From contig FREU01000002.1 in NCBI GenBank assembly GCA_900143615.1, positions 104,663 through 168,662 on the forward strand: 64,000 nucleotides of DNA, read 5' to 3'. The translations under genes and the position numbers were made by a program. The notes beneath the pieces were generated by a model that saw nothing but the letters and a program-made list of their open reading frames with translations, had not been told where the DNA came from and made no database searches. This stretch comes from Rhodobacteraceae bacterium Alg231-30 (GTDB lineage: Bacteria > Pseudomonadota > Alphaproteobacteria > Rhodobacterales > Rhodobacteraceae). Shown here one piece after another: positions 24,080 through 33,216 of the stretch (position 1 is its first letter; the number at the start of each line of letters is the position of its first letter).

Positions 24080-26151
24080 AGTTGCGCCACCTTCTTAAGC
24101 GGGTGGGGGTCCATGCTCAGCCTTGCGCGAAACTTAGATTGTCCTTGACTGTTTTGCACATCAAATTCTTCGGTCATTTGCAAAATCGCAGCAATTGCGA
24201 CCTCGTCACTTGGCAAGGGAGGGGCTGTTGTGTCTACCAAACGCGGGCGCTTTGACACCTTTTCAATCATATCGGGCACCTCGGTTGGTGCGTCTTCTAC
24301 AAGTGTGATCTCACAGGTCCCAGAACTCAAAAAGCCAAAATGAAGCGCCACGGTTCGCGGCGTATTTCTCTCCCCACTGTGCAAAACCAAGTTGTAAAGT
24401 TCGGTCGCCACGATCTCTGCGCGATGGGCCAACTCGGTGTCTCCGCCACGGGAAAACTGTGCATGAACCCAGTCGACCAGATCCTGTGTGGAATGCGCAT
24501 TGAGCGGCAGCACAATACGACGGCGTCCCCCGCTCAGTCGGCCCAGAACCTCGGCGCGCGGGCCAAAGTCCGTGACCCGGCCAAAATCCATCGCTAACAC
24601 ATAATCAGCCAAGGCCATCACCCCCGAGCGGTGAACGATCATCACTATAGTCGTACCCTTGGTTTTTAGGCGCGCCAAAGTGGCGCACAGCTGGCGCTCG
24701 CCCAAGGCATCCAACAAAGCATTGGGTTCATCCAAAAACAAATACGTCGGGGTATGAAAAATCGCCCGCGCGAGGGCGACACGTTGCTTCTGTCCGGCGG
24801 ACAACACATACGGCTCGACACCAATGTCCGTCTCATAGGAGTTCGGCAAGGCAGAGATCAGCCCATGAACCCCGGCTGTTTTGGCGGCGGCGATAATATC
24901 ATCATCATTGCGCGCGGCCTCAAAACCGCAAATATTTTCGGCCAAACTGCCGCGAAACAAGTGCCCTTGTTGGGGGAGATACCCAATGTGATCTCTTCGA
25001 CTGCTCAATGGCAGAGATTTGACTTCACTTTCATCCAAAAAGACCGAGCCGATCGGGCTTGGAACGGTGCCACTCAGGGCTTCTATCAAGGTTGTTTTGC
25101 CGCTGCCGGAGGCCCCCACGATCGCGAGACAGCTACCCGGAGTAAGTTCAAAACTTATTCTATCTAGCCGTGGCGGGGCGCCACCACCGCGTGGAAAAAT
25201 CAATCCTTCACACTTTAAAGCCCCGGACAATTCGGGAATATGCAGCGTGGTGACCTCATGATCCGACGATACCGCATTCAGCATACCATAGGCCCGCAGC
25301 CCTGCGCGCAACTCACCCCAAGACATCACCACCATTTCAAAACTTGTCACTGTTTTGGTCAAAATGAGGCTGGCCGCAATCATTCCTCCCGCGCTCAACT
25401 CACTTGCGACCACCAAACTGGCGCCCAGACTCAACCCCACCAACTGGGTCGCGCTGCGTAAAAATGCCGACAGCGCCGCTGTTGTCGCGCCAACCACTTC
25501 CATTTGGTCGGCAAGCTCTGTACGCGCGCTTTGATAGGCGGCAAAGCGATCCATCAGGTTTTTAACCAAAACCGGAATCGAAGCCTGGCTCATCACGTCG
25601 CCCATATCCTGACGAGCAGAAGCCTCAGAATTTCTGCGCTGTGCGAGGTCTTTTTGATCCTGCGCAGAAAATGCGGCCGAGCCCATTCGCACCGCAGCCG
25701 CCACTCCTACAAGCATCAATGATACCGCCAGAAACCATGGGTGAATGACCCACAAAACGAGCAAGAAAAACGGCAACCAAGGCGCCGTCAACGCTGCGCT
25801 TACGGCGCCTCCCGACAGAACGGCGCTCATTTCAGCCAGCGCATTTAGGCGGACCTCCCTGAGCGGCGCATTCCCGGCTAAAATCACAGGCAGGTATTCC
25901 CGCTCAACCCAATGTGCCAGCCGCTTCAAGCTTAAGTTACGCAGCCCCTCCACAATGGCTTGCAGCACGAGCGCCCCTAGAGCGACGATCAGAAGCAAGA
26001 CCAAAGTGTGCAGATTTCCCGTAGGAACGACCCGGTCCAACACCTGCATCATAAAAATTGGGCTGACCAAAATGGCCAGATTCGAAACGATGCTCAACGC
26101 CAACAGGGACGGCACCATCCCTTTTATAGGGGCCAATGAAACATCGCGCAT
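24076..26151 (-). CDS. Type I secretion ABC exporter with extra C-terminal domain
   Basis: 691 residues. The N-terminal half is an ABC-type-1 membrane domain without a C39 peptidase part (PrtD-like). The ATPase domain has Walker A GASGSGKTT (about residue 350), signature LSAGQKQR and Walker B YLFLDEPN. Family members normally end near residue 560-580; this one continues from about residue 540 to 691 with a distinct domain. It reads like an RsbW/GHKL ATPase fold: a strand-helix start (IVLPLNAHSTQDLVDWVHAQF), an N-box-like TELYNLVLH (E584, N587, H591), a VEDAPTE stretch where the G1 box would be, and a last helix-strand AIAAILQMTEEFDV. Its start site overlaps the RTX stop. Confidence 0.93.
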   Translation of the reverse strand: MRDVSLAPIKGMVPSLLALSIVSNLAILVSPIFMMQVLDRVVPTGNLHTLVLLLIVALGALVLQAIVEGLRNLSLKRLAHWVEREYLPVILAGNAPLREVRLNALAEMSAVLSGGAVSAALTAPWLPFFLLVLWVIHPWFLAVSLMLVGVAAAVRMGSAAFSAQDQKDLAQRRNSEASARQDMGDVMSQASIPVLVKNLMDRFAAYQSARTELADQMEVVGATTAALSAFLRSATQLVGLSLGASLVVASELSAGGMIAASLILTKTVTSFEMVVMSWGELRAGLRAYGMLNAVSSDHEVTTLHIPELSGALKCEGLIFPRGGGAPPRLDRISFELTPGSCLAIVGASGSGKTTLIEALSGTVPSPIGSVFLDESEVKSLPLSSRRDHIGYLPQQGHLFRGSLAENICGFEAARNDDDIIAAAKTAGVHGLISALPNSYETDIGVEPYVLSAGQKQRVALARAIFHTPTYLFLDEPNALLDALGERQLCATLARLKTKGTTIVMIVHRSGVMALADYVLAMDFGRVTDFGPRAEVLGRLSGGRRRIVLPLNAHSTQDLVDWVHAQFSRGGDTELAHRAEIVATELYNLVLHSGERNTPRTVALHFGFLSSGTCEITLVEDAPTEVPDMIEKVSKRPRLVDTTAPPLPSDEVAIAAILQMTEEFDVQNSQGQSKFRARLSMDPHPLKKVAQL

Positions 26152-26160
26152 TTTCAGACC

Positions 26161-28572
26161 TCAGAGCAGAAAATTGCTTTCATCCAATTCGTCCGGCCCC
26201 ACAGATTTAAGAATTAAACGATCACCGCTCTCCCCGCCTGTCAGAGCGCTCAGGTCAATGACCGTAGCCCAGCCCTGATCTTGCAAATGTGCGGCCAAAT
26301 CACTGTACTCAAGACCATAGGCGCTCAGATCAATGACGTCTTTTTCCACTTCAAAGTCGTGGATCATGTCTTTTCCGCCACCAGCAGAAACAACAAACAT
26401 GTCGGCCTCACCATCGCTGGACCAATTGCCGCCCCACATGTTATCATCGCCGCTGCCTCCGACAATCGTGTCAGCGCCTGTACCACCGACCAGCTTGTCG
26501 GCTCCTGCGCCACCGTCGACACTATCGTTCCCTGATCCGGCATTCACATAGTCACGACCGTCCCCACCAGAAAGGCTGTCATCGCCTGCTTCACCAAGCA
26601 CATGATCATCACCCGCCCCGCCCGAGGCGACGTCATCGCCAGCTCCGCCATATACACGGTCCGCCCCTGCATCCCCACGCAAGACGTCATCATCAGCACC
26701 ACCATGCAAAGTGTCGTCGCCGCCGCCGCCCGCCATCGTGTCATTGCCCTCACCGCCACGTAGCTGGTCATTCCCCCCGGCATCACTGGACACTTCTGGG
26801 TTTCGGATAAGCAACGTACTGTCATGGTCCACAGTCGCGAAAGGATCGCTTGAACGGGGATCTACCGCCCCATCATTACTCCCAGTGGATTGTGCCTCCG
26901 CCATATATTCGGCATAGGCCGCGCCACCGCTCCAATCGACGTTGACCTTGTAGATCGCCCCCGCAGCGGCTGTTTCGCCATCAAGATCATGGTCGCCACG
27001 GTTCAAGCCAAAAAACAGATTTCCGTCACCATCCAAAAAGACAGCACCATAAGCGCCGCGCGGCATGCCCGCGGACATACCATCATCAAACAACGTGGCA
27101 TTGATGGGAACTGAAGAAATTTCCGGCGCGCGCCCCTCTTCAATCCCGCGCAAATCGACACGATGAACCGTACCCTCGGCTCCGTTTCGTACTGGTGGCT
27201 CAACGGCATAAAAAACACCTTCGCTGGTGCTATAGGCAACGTCATAGGTGCGACCCGAAAACAGATCATTAGGCAGATCAAACTGTGTAGATTGCGGCGT
27301 GCCGTCGTCGTTGAGAGTGTCCACATCAATGCGCGTCACACTGTTCAAGGACGAGTTGAAAGCCCACAGATTGCCGTCACCGTCAAAATCACCGACATAG
27401 CTGCTCACAGGTGTCTTCCCAATGCCGTAGGCGTTGCCCTCAGCATCAACCATCACCAGATCCTGTACAGACACCGGATTGCCCAACGCATCTTGGCCAT
27501 TGGCCTTGGCAATCCCGTAAATCAGGTCGTCTTCGGTATTAAAGCCAATCGCGTTGATTTTTAGCCCCGTCGGCTCACCTGCGACCTGATATTGCTCGGT
27601 TTCGGGGTCAAACACATTTAATTGCCCACTGATCATCTGGAACAATTTCGATTGACCCGGCGCAAAGGCGGCCACGTCAACATCCTCCTCACCAATAGCC
27701 ACTGTCTTTTGGTAGGAAAAAATCGGGCCATCCGTGTTGATCTCGGGGCCATCAGAGGGCGGCGTTAACTCCCGAAAAGTCAGTTTGCCTTCGCCACCGC
27801 CTTCAACCGTAAACTCATGTGTTTCAAAGACACCCGAGGTGCTGGCCACTTCTCCAATCACCTTACCGTTCCACAGCACTTCAACCGATCCGCAGGTTGC
27901 ACCTGCCGCAAGGTTGGCCGCCAATTCAAAAGAGACCGTATAACTCTCACCCGCCTGTGTCCCAACAGACTGGCTCATCTGGCGCTGCCCATCTTCTTGG
28001 CGCACATCCCAAGCCCCCGCTTCGCCATATTGCGCAAGCGAGGCCGCGCCCATGTCTGCGGCACTTAGCAAGTTATCCGTGGCCAGATCACCAAAAACCA
28101 CATCATTGCCCGCGCCTGCATTGATTGTATCTGCACCAATGCCCCCCTGCGCCCAGTCATTGCCATCCTCCAGATTGAGAACATCATCGCCTGAACCGCC
28201 ATCGACTGTATCTTGCCCAGTGCCCGCATTTACCAGATCATCACCGCTGCCCGCCGACAGAATGTCATGACCACCGTTGCCCAAAACCACATCATCTCCG
28301 CCACCAGCGTCGATAACGTCATTGTAGTCTCGCACAACACCGCCGCCGGTCACGACAATGTTCTCCGCGTTATAGACCCAACGCCCATCGATCAGTGCCC
28401 ACTCCGCACCAACCATGTCTCCAGCGGTAAGATCATTACCATCGCCCGAGGAAATTGTATCGCTGCCCTCATGGCCGTTGATTGAACTTACGCCATCGCC
28501 GGAGTCGATAATATCATCGCCTTGCGACCCAATAATGACGTTCTGCGGCTCTTGGGAATTGCTCTGGGACAT
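26161..28572 (-). CDS. Large RTX protein, type I secretion substrate
   Basis: About 803 residues from ATG 28572 (MSQSNSQEPQNVI); the open frame continues 45 codons upstream with no RTX character. Order: N-terminal RTX block (about 15-155), a central region of about 400 residues with a beta-propeller-like pattern (DFDGDGNLWAFNSSLNSVTRID; also DPETEQYQ and LDGDGNLFFGLN), a C-terminal RTX block (about 640-740, repeats like GGAGDDVLRG) and a tail ending LDESNFLL, a typical uncleaved secretion signal. It is immediately followed by the ABC exporter: its stop codon lies inside the exporter's ribosome-binding site. Probably a calcium-dependent extracellular protein; no enzymatic motif is seen. Confidence 0.9.
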   Translation of the reverse strand: MSQSNSQEPQNVIIGSQGDDIIDSGDGVSSINGHEGSDTISSGDGNDLTAGDMVGAEWALIDGRWVYNAENIVVTGGGVVRDYNDVIDAGGGDDVVLGNGGHDILSAGSGDDLVNAGTGQDTVDGGSGDDVLNLEDGNDWAQGGIGADTINAGAGNDVVFGDLATDNLLSAADMGAASLAQYGEAGAWDVRQEDGQRQMSQSVGTQAGESYTVSFELAANLAAGATCGSVEVLWNGKVIGEVASTSGVFETHEFTVEGGGEGKLTFRELTPPSDGPEINTDGPIFSYQKTVAIGEEDVDVAAFAPGQSKLFQMISGQLNVFDPETEQYQVAGEPTGLKINAIGFNTEDDLIYGIAKANGQDALGNPVSVQDLVMVDAEGNAYGIGKTPVSSYVGDFDGDGNLWAFNSSLNSVTRIDVDTLNDDGTPQSTQFDLPNDLFSGRTYDVAYSTSEGVFYAVEPPVRNGAEGTVHRVDLRGIEEGRAPEISSVPINATLFDDGMSAGMPRGAYGAVFLDGDGNLFFGLNRGDHDLDGETAAAGAIYKVNVDWSGGAAYAEYMAEAQSTGSNDGAVDPRSSDPFATVDHDSTLLIRNPEVSSDAGGNDQLRGGEGNDTMAGGGGDDTLHGGADDDVLRGDAGADRVYGGAGDDVASGGAGDDHVLGEAGDDSLSGGDGRDYVNAGSGNDSVDGGAGADKLVGGTGADTIVGGSGDDNMWGGNWSSDGEADMFVVSAGGGKDMIHDFEVEKDVIDLSAYGLEYSDLAAHLQDQGWATVIDLSALTGGESGDRLILKSVGPDELDESNFLL

Positions 28573-28714
28573 AACACACCACCAACTGACTAAAAACGAG
28601 TGCCAGACTGCTGTGTTCAACATAAAGAAGCGTAAACTGAGGGGGTAAATATGTCTTTTGGGTGTATGTTTATGTGGGGCATTTGACTCAAAATGAGAAG
28701 CGCGCACCTTTTGA

Positions 28715-28750
28715 AATTAAAAAGCCGCCGCACTCATGGTGCAGCGGCCA
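28715..28750 (-). terminator. Terminator of the synthase-family gene
   Basis: Stem GCCGC/GCGGC (28724-28728 with 28744-28748), extended by pairing of CGCAC with GTGC, followed on the minus strand by TTTTTAATTTC. It lies 24 bp beyond the stop of the downstream-facing gene at 28772. Confidence 0.78.
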
Positions 28751-28771
28751 ATCTCTTCATCGATGATGCGG

Positions 28772-29986
28772 TTAGCCCGCCTTGCGAACGGCCTCAACGA
28801 CAGCGGCGAATTCAGCGTCACTTAGAATGTCGCGTTTCTCGATGCCTTTTTGCTTCACCTTGGCCAAGATTTCCGCGCCCTCTGCGTCAGACACGTCCCC
28901 CAAGCTCAGCTCTTCCAGCTTATACTGGATCGACGCCTTACCGGACTTCTTGCCCAAAACCACTTCACCCGCACGCCCTGTCAACGCAGGATGTGTGCCA
29001 AACATCACCAGCGGATCATTCATAACATATTGAATGCCAATGCCGGACTCGCGGATAAAGTTGCCATGTCCCAGCACCGGTTTATTGCGCGCAATCGGGA
29101 TATTAGACAACTCAGATAGCAGATTGCCCAACTCGGGCAATTTGTCCAAATGATAACCCGTGTCATAGCCATACAGCAGATGCAGACCCAGCATTAGCTC
29201 TTCCAAGGCCGCATTGCCGGTACGCTCGCCCAAACCGTTGGCACAGCTGTGCACAACTTCCGCACCAGCGGTCACCGCAGCCAGCTCGGTCGCCACGCCC
29301 ATGCCAAAATCATTGTGAGTGTGGATTTCGATTGGCAAGCCAGTCATGCCTTTGACCCAGCGCACCATATATTTAATTGCTTCAGGTGTCGCACAGCCCA
29401 TTGTGTCAACGATGCCGACACTATCGGGTGGGCTTTCACGCATGATGTTGGTCAACAAATTGGTAAGATCATCCGGTCGCGCGCGGGTTGTGTCATACGG
29501 AAAGAACACCGTATAAAGCCCCTGCTCGCGCGCATAGTTGATCACATCGCGGCTTTTCTTGAAAACATCTTCCCATGTCCACCCAAACTGCGTGACCAGC
29601 TTTGGATAGCCGATTGGCACTTCGATAATCACACCATGTGCGCCACATTCCAGCGCCATATCGATGTCTTGCTTCATCGCGCGGGCAAAGGTGAAAATCT
29701 TGGACTTCAGACCAAGCTTTGAAATTTCCTTGATTGCCTCAGCATCTTGAGGCGACACCGCCGGCATTCCAGCCTCAATTCGCTCTACACCCACTTCGCT
29801 CAGCTTGGAGGCAATCCGGATTTTGTCATCGATAGAAAACACGACACCTGGCGTCTGCTCTCCATCGCGCAAAGTTGCGTCATGGATTTGAACATTTTGC
29901 GGCAGGTCTAGTGACTGACGTACTTCTGGCTGGAAATTGTAGGGGCTGACCCACCACTTACCATCTTCAAAATGACTTTCGCGCAT
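28772..29986 (-). CDS. 2-isopropylmalate/homocitrate synthase-family enzyme
   Basis: 404 residues from ATG 29986, which has AAGGGGAC upstream; longer in-frame starts lie in an AT-rich non-coding stretch. A DRE-TIM metallolyase: HDATLRDGEQTPG near residue 35 (metal and substrate arginine), the HTHNDFGMG metal-binding motif near 210 and NGLGERTGNAALEEL near 240. It condenses an acyl-CoA with a 2-oxo acid, or does a related aldol reaction. It lacks the long C-terminal regulatory domain of leucine-regulated LeuA, so homocitrate, citramalate or a specialised substrate is possible. It is divergent from a GntR regulator, suggesting local control and a catabolic rather than leucine-biosynthetic role. 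Confidence 0.85.
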   Translation of the reverse strand: MRESHFEDGKWWVSPYNFQPEVRQSLDLPQNVQIHDATLRDGEQTPGVVFSIDDKIRIASKLSEVGVERIEAGMPAVSPQDAEAIKEISKLGLKSKIFTFARAMKQDIDMALECGAHGVIIEVPIGYPKLVTQFGWTWEDVFKKSRDVINYAREQGLYTVFFPYDTTRARPDDLTNLLTNIMRESPPDSVGIVDTMGCATPEAIKYMVRWVKGMTGLPIEIHTHNDFGMGVATELAAVTAGAEVVHSCANGLGERTGNAALEELMLGLHLLYGYDTGYHLDKLPELGNLLSELSNIPIARNKPVLGHGNFIRESGIGIQYVMNDPLVMFGTHPALTGRAGEVVLGKKSGKASIQYKLEELSLGDVSDAEGAEILAKVKQKGIEKRDILSDAEFAAVVEAVRKAG

Positions 29987-30332
29987 CGGCGTCCCCTTAG
30001 GCTTAATCTCTATATCTCCGCCAATCGTTTTATTCGATAATCGAAGCCAAAACAACAAAAAAACGATATTATTGCAATCAAGCGAATTTTCTTTCCAAAG
30101 TTGTTGCTCGCCAAAGCCCAGTCGCGCACATATCCCCTGTTCATTTCGAGACGTCTGTTCCACCACAGAACAAAGAAGCTCTACTTTAATGCCTTTTCCG
30201 ACTGATAATTCACCGGCGATAGAGTAAATTCGAAATTTCGACGGAATCGACAAAGTTACCGCCAAAACTTTTCCATCAGCGGAAAAATCGATATTAATTG
30301 CCATGCCGTCACAATTTTGCTTAATTACCACC
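29987..30332. promoter_or_regulatory. Divergent regulatory region with palindrome
   Basis: 346 bp, AT-rich, between the synthase gene (minus) and the GntR gene (plus). It contains a perfect 12-base palindrome TCGAAATTTCGA at 30230-30241 and repeated ATCGAT/TCGATA-like words. A GntR-family regulator commonly binds its own divergent promoter, so the palindrome is a candidate operator. No other gene was recognised. Confidence 0.4.
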
Positions 30333-30995
30333 ATGCCAACATCTGTTCAAAAAACTGACCTCAACCAATCCGCGACACAGCGCACCTATTTCAGGCTGCG
30401 TGACGAAATCATCACTGGCCGTCTCGCACCGGGTGAACGGCTCAAGGTGGAAACGCTAAAAGAGGCCTACGGGACAGGGGCCTCACCGATCCGCGAAGCT
30501 CTGAGTCTTCTGACCTCTGACCAATTGGTTGAGCGGCTTGATCAGCGCGGATTTCGCGTCGCCGAGACCAGCGCACAACAATTTCAGGAAATTTTAAACT
30601 TGCGTTGCACGCTGGAAGACATGGCCCTGCGTCAAAGCCTACAAAACGGCGATCAGCCGTGGGAAGAAAACCTCGTCTTAATGCACCACTACTTGAGCCG
30701 CGAAGACCGCCAAGACCTGGAGCATTTTGAAGAACGCCATAAACAGTTTCATATGGCGCTGATCGGCGCATGCGACTCCCCCATTCTCATGCGGTTATGT
30801 GCGCAGCTTTACGACCTTAATGTGCGTTACAGGTTTCTTGCAGGCCGCGCCAAAACCTATTCACGACGCGACGTGGAAGCGGAACATCTTGCGATATTGA
30901 ACTCAGCCGTCAGCCGCGACGTCGAAAAAACCTCACGCCTTTTGATGGACCACTACCGCAGCACCGGTGCCTTTCTTGGAGAACTGGTGACTTAA
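30333..30995 (+). CDS. GntR-family transcriptional regulator (FCD type)
   Basis: 220 residues from ATG 30333 (an ATG ten codons earlier is also possible; neither has a clear ribosome-binding site). The N-terminal winged helix-turn-helix spans about residues 12-75 (IITGRLAPGERLKVETLKEAYG, SPIREALSLL). The C-terminal all-helical FCD effector domain contains the aspartate/histidine pattern (E, H in HKQFHMAL and EAEHLAIL) that binds a metal and a carboxylate ligand in this subfamily. It is divergent from the synthase-family gene and 53 bp before a GST-like gene on the same strand. Confidence 0.88.
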   Translation: MPTSVQKTDLNQSATQRTYFRLRDEIITGRLAPGERLKVETLKEAYGTGASPIREALSLLTSDQLVERLDQRGFRVAETSAQQFQEILNLRCTLEDMALRQSLQNGDQPWEENLVLMHHYLSREDRQDLEHFEERHKQFHMALIGACDSPILMRLCAQLYDLNVRYRFLAGRAKTYSRRDVEAEHLAILNSAVSRDVEKTSRLLMDHYRSTGAFLGELVT

Positions 30996-31048
30996 AGCGA
31001 AAGCCTACTTTTCTCGCCCTTATAAAACCGCCATCTCAGGAGTGCTTT

Positions 31049-31858
31049 ATGCTCAAATTGTATCACGGAAGCACCAGCGTTTGCTCGGCCAAGGTGCGCG
31101 TTGGACTGGCAGAATTGGGCCTGAAATGGTCAGGGCCAATATTGAATCTGGCCAAAGGAGATCAACACGCCGAAAGCTATCTCAAGCTCAATCCCAAAGG
31201 GGTCGTTCCTACATTGATGGATGGGGAATTCGTGGTCACGGAATCAAGCGTGATCTTGGAGTATCTTGTCAACATCTCCGCCAATAGTGCGCTTGTGCCC
31301 ATCACTGCTGTGGACCGCGCCAAAGTCTCTATGTGGCTCTCAGACTGCATAGACATCCATGCGGCGATCAACACCATGACCTTTGCGACGTCCAAACGTC
31401 TCCAGATACTTGAGAGTAAAACACCCCGGCAGATCGAAACCTCGATTGCAAAAATCGCACATCCAGCCAACGCTGCAAAACGCCGCGACATCATACAAAA
31501 CGGTGTGGCCTCGGTTCATGTCGACATCGCGTTTTTCACTCTAGTAAACATGTTCTCAAAAATGCAGTCCGCGCTAGCAGATGCCCGTTGGTTGGTTGGT
31601 AATCGCTACAGCTTGGCAGATATTGCCCTGATAGCCTACCTAGACCGTCTGGACCGGTTAGGCCTGGCGGGACTATGGCAAGACGACTTTACAAATGTTG
31701 CGCACTGGCTTGAGAACTCGCGCAAGCGCAGCAGCTATCAAACAGCAATCGAAGATTTTGCAGGTCCTGCTCAATCGGACAGGGAAAATGGCCTCCATAG
31801 GGGAAACTGGACCCAGATTGCACCATTGTGGCGCACGCACCTTGCACAGCAGACCTAA
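31049..31858 (+). CDS. Glutathione S-transferase-like protein
   Basis: 269 residues. The N-terminal thioredoxin-like domain has LYHGSTSVCSAKVRVGLAE, then NPKGVVPTLMDGEFVVTESSVILEYL with the cis-proline and the glutathione-binding glutamate-serine pair; the C-terminal part is helical with SLADIALIAYLDRL. The AGGAG site supports the start. It is longer than typical GSTs (about 200-220), mainly through the helical domain. It may belong to the dehalogenase or ring-cleavage side of the family; the substrate is unknown. It follows the GntR gene by 53 bp and may be co-transcribed with it. Confidence 0.85.
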   Translation: MLKLYHGSTSVCSAKVRVGLAELGLKWSGPILNLAKGDQHAESYLKLNPKGVVPTLMDGEFVVTESSVILEYLVNISANSALVPITAVDRAKVSMWLSDCIDIHAAINTMTFATSKRLQILESKTPRQIETSIAKIAHPANAAKRRDIIQNGVASVHVDIAFFTLVNMFSKMQSALADARWLVGNRYSLADIALIAYLDRLDRLGLAGLWQDDFTNVAHWLENSRKRSSYQTAIEDFAGPAQSDRENGLHRGNWTQIAPLWRTHLAQQT

Positions 31859-31912
31859 TACCAGCCTAACAGCCCTGCCAGACCCTGCGATGACTCCAAT
31901 AAGTTGGGTACG

Positions 31913-31930
31913 CCCCTTAAGAAAAAGGGG
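31913..31930. terminator. Convergent terminator between GST and MCD genes
   Basis: Stem CCCCTT/AAGGGG (31913-31918 with 31925-31930), loop AAGAAA, followed on the plus strand by a T-rich stretch. It lies between two convergent stop codons and probably serves the GST-like gene. Confidence 0.55.
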
Positions 31931-31935
31931 CTCCG

Positions 31936-33204
31936 TTATTTTGTAAGCTGAGCAATCTTTGAATTGCGCTGCGCCAGCTTAGCCAATGATCTGACCCCCG
32001 ACGCCGACGCCACAGTATTTTTCTCCCCAAAAGCTTCGACGTTCTGCGAGATTTTGGGCAGGTCATACAAGTAGTTCACCATAGCGCCCCGAGATTGCTG
32101 CATACCTTTTTCCGATCTATCAGCCTCGGCATGCACCATATGCACAAGCGCCCCATTGCTCAGATGGAACCGCGCAACCGGATCTAGAGGTTTGCCACCA
32201 TCCCGCTTGGCTTCCAGCAGATATTGCGCCGCCAGTTGCCGCAATTCTTCGGCTTCAATGTCAGCCTCTGCCAATCCCTGCGATGTCAGCCACTTCTCAA
32301 ACCCCGGAATGGGCGACAAGGTCACAAAACGCTTCAAATTGGGAAGCTCAGCCGACAAATCTCGGACCACCTGTTTGATCAAAGAATTACCAAAGGAAAT
32401 ACCTGCCAATCCGGCCTGACAATTGGAGATCGAATAGAACACCGCCGTATCCGCCTCATCCGCCATCAACTCTGAACGGCTGTCTGACAGGACATTCTGA
32501 ATAGATCCCGGCACACCTTTCGTCAGCGCCACTTCGACAAAGATCAAAGGATCATCAGGCATGGCCGGATGGAAAAACGCAAAACAGCGTCTATCCTGCG
32601 GTTGTAGACGGCGGCGTAAATCGTCCCAGCTGTGAATCTGATGCACCGCCTCATATGCGATGATCCGCTCCAAGATTGACGCAGGTGTGTCCCAGGTGAT
32701 CTGGCGCAGCACCAGAAACCCGCGATTGAACCACCCCCGTAGCAAATGCACCATATCCAGATCGGTGCGCCCAAATTCGGGATGTTCCTTCAAAAGCTTC
32801 AACAAACGCGCGCGCATCGCCACCAGCTCAGAGGTTCCATTGGGAACTTGGTTTAGGCGGCGAAACAAAACTTGGCGGCGCGATTCCGTTGCGCTGACAA
32901 GACGTTTAAAGTGGGCTGGGCTCGGGTCCTCTTTATAAGCTTCTGCCCTTGCCAGAACATCCACCGCATCAACGTCAAAAGCGTCGTTTAACATCGTGAA
33001 GAATTCACGCGCCTCATCATCAGACAGATTGCGAAACTGCTCTAGCACAGCCGCAGCCGACTGAAGTCCTGTTGCCGCGCCCTGCCCTGTTAACAACTCG
33101 GCACAGAGATGATCCAACGCGCCTTTCGCGCCGGATTTCCGATAAAACGGCCGCCGCTCCAGCAACGTCCCTAATAAATCACCCAATGGCCCAGTCTGAG
33201 GCAT
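31936..33204 (-). CDS. Malonyl-CoA decarboxylase
   Basis: About 422 residues from ATG 33204, which has GGGAG five bases upstream; a second ATG four codons earlier directly follows the YciI-gene stop without a site. It converts malonyl-CoA to acetyl-CoA and CO2. Seen: an N-terminal helical domain (ERRPFYRKSGAKGALDHL onward) and the GNAT-fold catalytic domain with FYSISNCQAGLAGISFGNS (catalytic serine) and RFHLSNGALVH (catalytic histidine). Length and motifs match bacterial MCD. It is coupled to the YciI-like gene and near an acyl-CoA condensing enzyme, hinting at malonate or odd-acid catabolism. Confidence 0.92.
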   Translation of the reverse strand: MPQTGPLGDLLGTLLERRPFYRKSGAKGALDHLCAELLTGQGAATGLQSAAAVLEQFRNLSDDEAREFFTMLNDAFDVDAVDVLARAEAYKEDPSPAHFKRLVSATESRRQVLFRRLNQVPNGTSELVAMRARLLKLLKEHPEFGRTDLDMVHLLRGWFNRGFLVLRQITWDTPASILERIIAYEAVHQIHSWDDLRRRLQPQDRRCFAFFHPAMPDDPLIFVEVALTKGVPGSIQNVLSDSRSELMADEADTAVFYSISNCQAGLAGISFGNSLIKQVVRDLSAELPNLKRFVTLSPIPGFEKWLTSQGLAEADIEAEELRQLAAQYLLEAKRDGGKPLDPVARFHLSNGALVHMVHAEADRSEKGMQQSRGAMVNYLYDLPKISQNVEAFGEKNTVASASGVRSLAKLAQRNSKIAQLTK

Positions 33205-33216
33205 ATCGGCTCCCAT

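Noticed and set aside
29987-30334. Upstream extension of the synthase-family gene to a start at 30334
   Set aside because: The extra 116 codons are AT-rich with no homology pattern, and a good ribosome-binding site precedes ATG 29986.
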